From: an uncultured Fodinibius sp.
GTDB taxonomy: Bacteria; Bacteroidota; Rhodothermia; Balneolales; Balneolaceae
Assembly: GCA_913056235.1 (NCBI GenBank)
Contig: CAJXMW010000001.1
Location: 1,116,001 to 1,180,000, forward strand
Length of the DNA: 64,000 nt
Reading direction: 5' to 3'
Shown: positions 62,001 through 64,000 of the stretch, in pieces
Layout: each line of letters starts with the position of its first letter
How positions within the stretch are numbered: position 1 is the stretch's first letter
The notes under the pieces: model-generated
Told to the model about the DNA's origin: nothing
What the model saw: the letters and a program-made list of their open reading frames with translations, nothing else
The model's database searches: none
Program-made: the position numbers and the translations under genes

Positions 62001-64000
62001 GAGGGGAACTTATCTACATTACGAGAAACGGTGCGTGATCTGAATTATCAGCTGTTTGAATACATACCGGGACCAGGGGTATTAGCTAAGCATGATTTTG
62101 AGGAAGAGGTTGACCCATATCTTATGAATTTGATTGGGATACCCGATAGCAGAGTAGAAGAGTTTAAAGAGAATGGCTGGATCTTTGACGAGTCGGTCGA
62201 GGTTGAGATCACTGATGAACACCAGTGGAAGCAAGTGTTGAAAAGCCAACCTTGGACAGAAGATAAAATGGGCACTTGGGAAGACTTGGCAGCATCAGAC
62301 AACCATCAAGAGTATTTCGAAGCGCTGAATCTGGCTTGTATTGCTGAGCAAATAGAGATTTCGGATGAGGAGCCCAATTCGCGATCTCGAAAAGGGGCAA
62401 TGATGCTGGCAGCAGCCCAAAAATTAATTGGTTTGTTCAATAGCAGTCGAGCAGGTGTTGCAACGGCCATGACCTATGTTCGAGTGATGGGCCAGCTAGG
62501 TAAACGTCAGCAGGCACTGGAGATGATGAAACAGCTGATGGAAACGGCAAACTCAGGTAGTGATATTTCGGTTGATCTACCCTTTTTGCCGCCCCTGCCA
62601 TGCCAGGATAACACATGTATTCAAACTGATTTCTCCAAGTGGATGACGGTACGCATTGTGGAGGCATGGATCAAATTGAAGAATCCTACAACCTATATGG
62701 CCGAAGAGCAGGAGCTTGGTATGGTAGAGGCGCTCGAAGATAATCCGGAAAGAGTTGATACTTTTTTATTAACGCCAAATAAAGAGGAAGATAGAAAAGT
62801 AAAAAAACGAGTGGGCCAATCTATTCCTAATAAAAAAAGAACGGAAAAAAGAGACTCAAACGCATTATGGTTTAAAACTGCTTTAAGTCTAATCAAAGTT
62901 AATGGTCCCCAAAGTGTACACAGCCACAATTTGCCTAATAAGTTAATTGTGTCTTTAACTTCATATCCAGCTCGCTTTGACCAGCTTCCCTTAACGCTTT
63001 TAAGCTTGATACAGCAAACGGTAAAGCCCGATAACATCTTATTATGGATCGCCTATGAGGATAAATCTGAATTAACCTCTGACATTAGACTTTTTGAGGA
63101 TTTAGGAGTAGAGATATGTTTTTGCGAGGATTTAAAATCATATAAAAAGATAATACCCACGCTCAAAAAATACCCTGATTCATATATAGTTACTGCTGAT
63201 GACGATTTGTATTACAAAAAGAACTGGTTAGAAGAATTATTAAGTAGTTGGGATGGTAATAATAAAACTATTGTGGCACACCGTGCTCATAGAGTTAAGT
63301 TTAATGGCTCCGGTGATATTAAACCATATCGTGAATGGGGGTGGGAGTATAAAAAGGATAACAAGGCATCCGCTTATAATTTTCCAACTTGTGGTGCCGG
63401 AGCTTTATTTCCTCCAAATATTTTTTACGAAGATGTCTTGGAAGTTAATCAGTTTCAAAAGTTGGCGCCAACAGCAGATGATGTGTGGCTATATTGGATG
63501 AGTAGGTTAAATGGAGCAAAAATAAAAGTTGCCAACAATCCACAACCTCTTGTTGAGTGGCCATTATCCAAACAAAATAATCTGTGGCAGAAAAATATTT
63601 TAGAGGGTAAAAATGATGAGCAGATAGAGCATTTAATAAAGAGTTATGGATTACCCTTGGATAAGGAAAAAGTAGATAAAAAGGGGGGCATTAATTCATC
63701 AAAATATTGGAAGAACCGTTATCAACAAGGAGGCAATTCTGGGAGTGGTTCTTATGGACGGTTAGCACAGTTTAAGGCAGATACAATCAATGAATTTTCT
63801 GACGAGCATGATGTCGGGTCGTTTATTGAGTTTGGATGCGGAGATGGCAACCAGCTTAAATATCTGAATATTGATGATTATCTAGGCCTTGATGTAAGTG
63901 ATAAAGCGATAGAAATATGTCGTAATAAATATCAGGAAGATCAAGCAAAGGAATTTAAAAAAGCGGATGAATATAAGGGAGAAACTGCAGAGTGTGCTTT
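59076..64000 (+). CDS. Giant multidomain flagellin-glycosylation candidate: TPR, GT41 (OGT/SPINDLY), FkbM methyltransferase, GT-A, SAM methyltransferase (3' end outside window)
   Basis: Open from a GTG at 59076 to the window end without a stop (at least 1,641 codons); an in-frame TAG at 59070 limits the start. Residues 1-300 are TPRs (WLNLGSVYRAQAKLDKALKC). 328-690 is an O-GlcNAc-transferase-like domain: KVGFVSGGFRRHPVGW with His341 in the place of the OGT active-site His, CFNNPTKVND with Lys508 and DPWPYSGGLTTCEALYMGVP. About 820-1000 is FkbM-type (VVDAGAAFGAYSLPMAKKVG). 1288-1520 is a GT-A transferase (LIVSLTSYPARFDQLPLTLL, then TADDDLYYKKNW). From 1541 a second methyltransferase begins (SFIEFGCGDGNQL). 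Caulobacter FlmG shows that TPR-OGT proteins can glycosylate flagellin. The extra domains suggest addition, extension and methylation of the glycan by one chain. No promoter was recognised. Confidence 0.85.
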   Translation, partial: MQKKIKQAQKYLEWGKPNQAIAELKPTLESKQIQQKYKWVPNHMMGIALSLKGEHKTSVAYLEKAVECGSGESETFHMLSVNYYNLGQFGEAEKHGKEAVARKDDFLKAWLNLGSVYRAQAKLDKALKCYEKANQIDPTNAGVAFRIGEIYRDQGDLEQAMKLFDITLKIEENHIRAMLEKADIYKKKGNLEEAIQNLEQAEEIHGDQTSIGVSKAEIYKSRGKYDDAIVLYEELLKKHPDSGALRVNYALCLQEVSRFDQSEKNYRRAIQDMKDPRNAISNYLMGLHYNPRNSKEYIYNEHVRLGKVFTSQNGKGRPVPDDVNPDKRLKVGFVSGGFRRHPVGWMIAGALEQLPDKDFDLYCYTTNNKFDFVTRRIHQNIDTWRSVVGYSSDVIENIIREDELDILVDLSGHSADNCLEVMANEPAPVIVKWVGGLFNTTGLDAFDFLITDKYESPEGKGEYYTEKLVRMPDDYITFTPPAYAQSIDTLPAERKGFITFGCFNNPTKVNDVVLKHWAEIMSQVPGSHLYLKSKQYDTASFRAQILEIMSAEGIPEERIEFEGQTSHDDHLAAYNKIDIALDPWPYSGGLTTCEALYMGVPVITMPGPTFAGRHSTTHLMNAGLQQWVTDSWEEYSEKVIALANDLVELQRWRSTLRQKLRKSPVCDNKRFGAHLSVAFREMWKQRIEGYQNEKGRWQDHIKMDALFDKEVQRLTDGPRVTLPITINDTKGFGENGQANDKDVQKDIKKESMIDTAELEQDLIKNGNGQVEENSSREVHSPSADNGDEDYFIETKDGITICTPADLDVLTTYVLLEQEEWFEPELNFVRDYLQSGMQVVDAGAAFGAYSLPMAKKVGQNGRVFAFEPDPKSCSFLERSKIENNINHLEIVGRGLSDKTEKKALKKDETPEFNTIAEEGDEEVFVTTLNAWWEFAGQPELDLIKIDVNGMESEVLKGAYEVLDQTRPIILASIGEKEGNLSTLRETVRDLNYQLFEYIPGPGVLAKHDFEEEVDPYLMNLIGIPDSRVEEFKENGWIFDESVEVEITDEHQWKQVLKSQPWTEDKMGTWEDLAASDNHQEYFEALNLACIAEQIEISDEEPNSRSRKGAMMLAAAQKLIGLFNSSRAGVATAMTYVRVMGQLGKRQQALEMMKQLMETANSGSDISVDLPFLPPLPCQDNTCIQTDFSKWMTVRIVEAWIKLKNPTTYMAEEQELGMVEALEDNPERVDTFLLTPNKEEDRKVKKRVGQSIPNKKRTEKRDSNALWFKTALSLIKVNGPQSVHSHNLPNKLIVSLTSYPARFDQLPLTLLSLIQQTVKPDNILLWIAYEDKSELTSDIRLFEDLGVEICFCEDLKSYKKIIPTLKKYPDSYIVTADDDLYYKKNWLEELLSSWDGNNKTIVAHRAHRVKFNGSGDIKPYREWGWEYKKDNKASAYNFPTCGAGALFPPNIFYEDVLEVNQFQKLAPTADDVWLYWMSRLNGAKIKVANNPQPLVEWPLSKQNNLWQKNILEGKNDEQIEHLIKSYGLPLDKEKVDKKGGINSSKYWKNRYQQGGNSGSGSYGRLAQFKADTINEFSDEHDVGSFIEFGCGDGNQLKYLNIDDYLGLDVSDKAIEICRNKYQEDQAKEFKKADEYKGETAECA

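Noticed and set aside
1-64000. tRNA, rRNA and CRISPR arrays
   Set aside because: None recognised on either strand by eye. No spaced direct repeats and no cloverleaf-like sequence were noticed, though a dedicated scan was not possible.

Overview
The window is almost entirely one flagellar and chemotaxis supercluster of a motile Gram-negative bacterium. P- and L-ring genes (flgI, flgH, flgA), a TonB-type protein and an outer-membrane porin show there is an outer membrane. AT-leaning composition, weak Shine-Dalgarno sites and the style of the proteins suggest a Balneolota/Rhodothermota (Bacteroidota-related) organism. That placement is an inference, not a demonstration. I saw no rRNA, tRNA or CRISPR array. 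Mobile DNA is limited to a decayed IS256-type transposase end at the left edge.

Layout. 0-5.7 kb: transposase remnant, wHTH-like protein, porin, hybrid histidine kinase, a lone histidine-kinase dimerisation-like domain and an unknown acidic protein. 5.8-13.2 kb: chemotaxis operon cheY-cheX-cheA-cheR-cheD-(frameshifted receiver)-cheX2-cheB-cheY. 13.2-19.7 kb: cheW, two paralogous chemoreceptors, a TonB-domain protein, a small membrane protein and a receiver. 19.9-20.9 kb: PAS-type kinase on the minus strand. 21.1-32.7 kb: flgB-flgC-fliE-F-G-H-I-J-(motE-like)-fliK-flgD-flgE. 32.85-39.4 kb: motA-motB-fliL-M-N-O-P-Q-R. 39.6-45.4 kb (minus): flhB-flhA-flhF-small membrane protein-fliA. 45.6-54.3 kb: flgF-G-A-H-I-J-N-K-L plus a GT2/TPR protein. 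54.4-58.6 kb (minus): fliS-fliD-fliT-like-flgM and an NtrC-type activator. From 59.08 kb a giant ORF runs off the right edge without a stop.

Regulation can be read directly. A recurring motif TTAA-N15-G[AC]CGATAA (the flagellar sigma-28 type) precedes the porin, the cheY operon, cheW, the second chemoreceptor, the minus-strand kinase, motA and fliS. A variant with a 16-base spacer precedes the unknown 148-aa gene. Sigma-54 -24/-12 elements precede flgB, flgF and fliS. The window also encodes the matching regulators: FliA (sigma-28), FlgM (anti-sigma), an NtrC-type sigma-54 activator and a FlrB-like kinase. This gives a class II (sigma-54) to class III (sigma-28) cascade.

The most striking gene is the partial ORF at the right edge (at least 1,641 codons). 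It chains TPRs, an O-GlcNAc-transferase-like (GT41/SPINDLY) domain, an FkbM-type methyltransferase, a GT-A glycosyltransferase with a DDD motif and a second SAM methyltransferase. Next to fliS-fliD, and with TPR-OGT flagellin glycosyltransferases (FlmG type) known elsewhere, it is probably a one-polypeptide flagellin glycan assembly enzyme. Other oddities: a FliM without the N-terminal CheY-docking motif, a FlgH without a lipobox, no flhG, a probable leaderless motA mRNA, CheR-tether-like C-termini on both chemoreceptors, and a frameshifted receiver gene in the chemotaxis operon.
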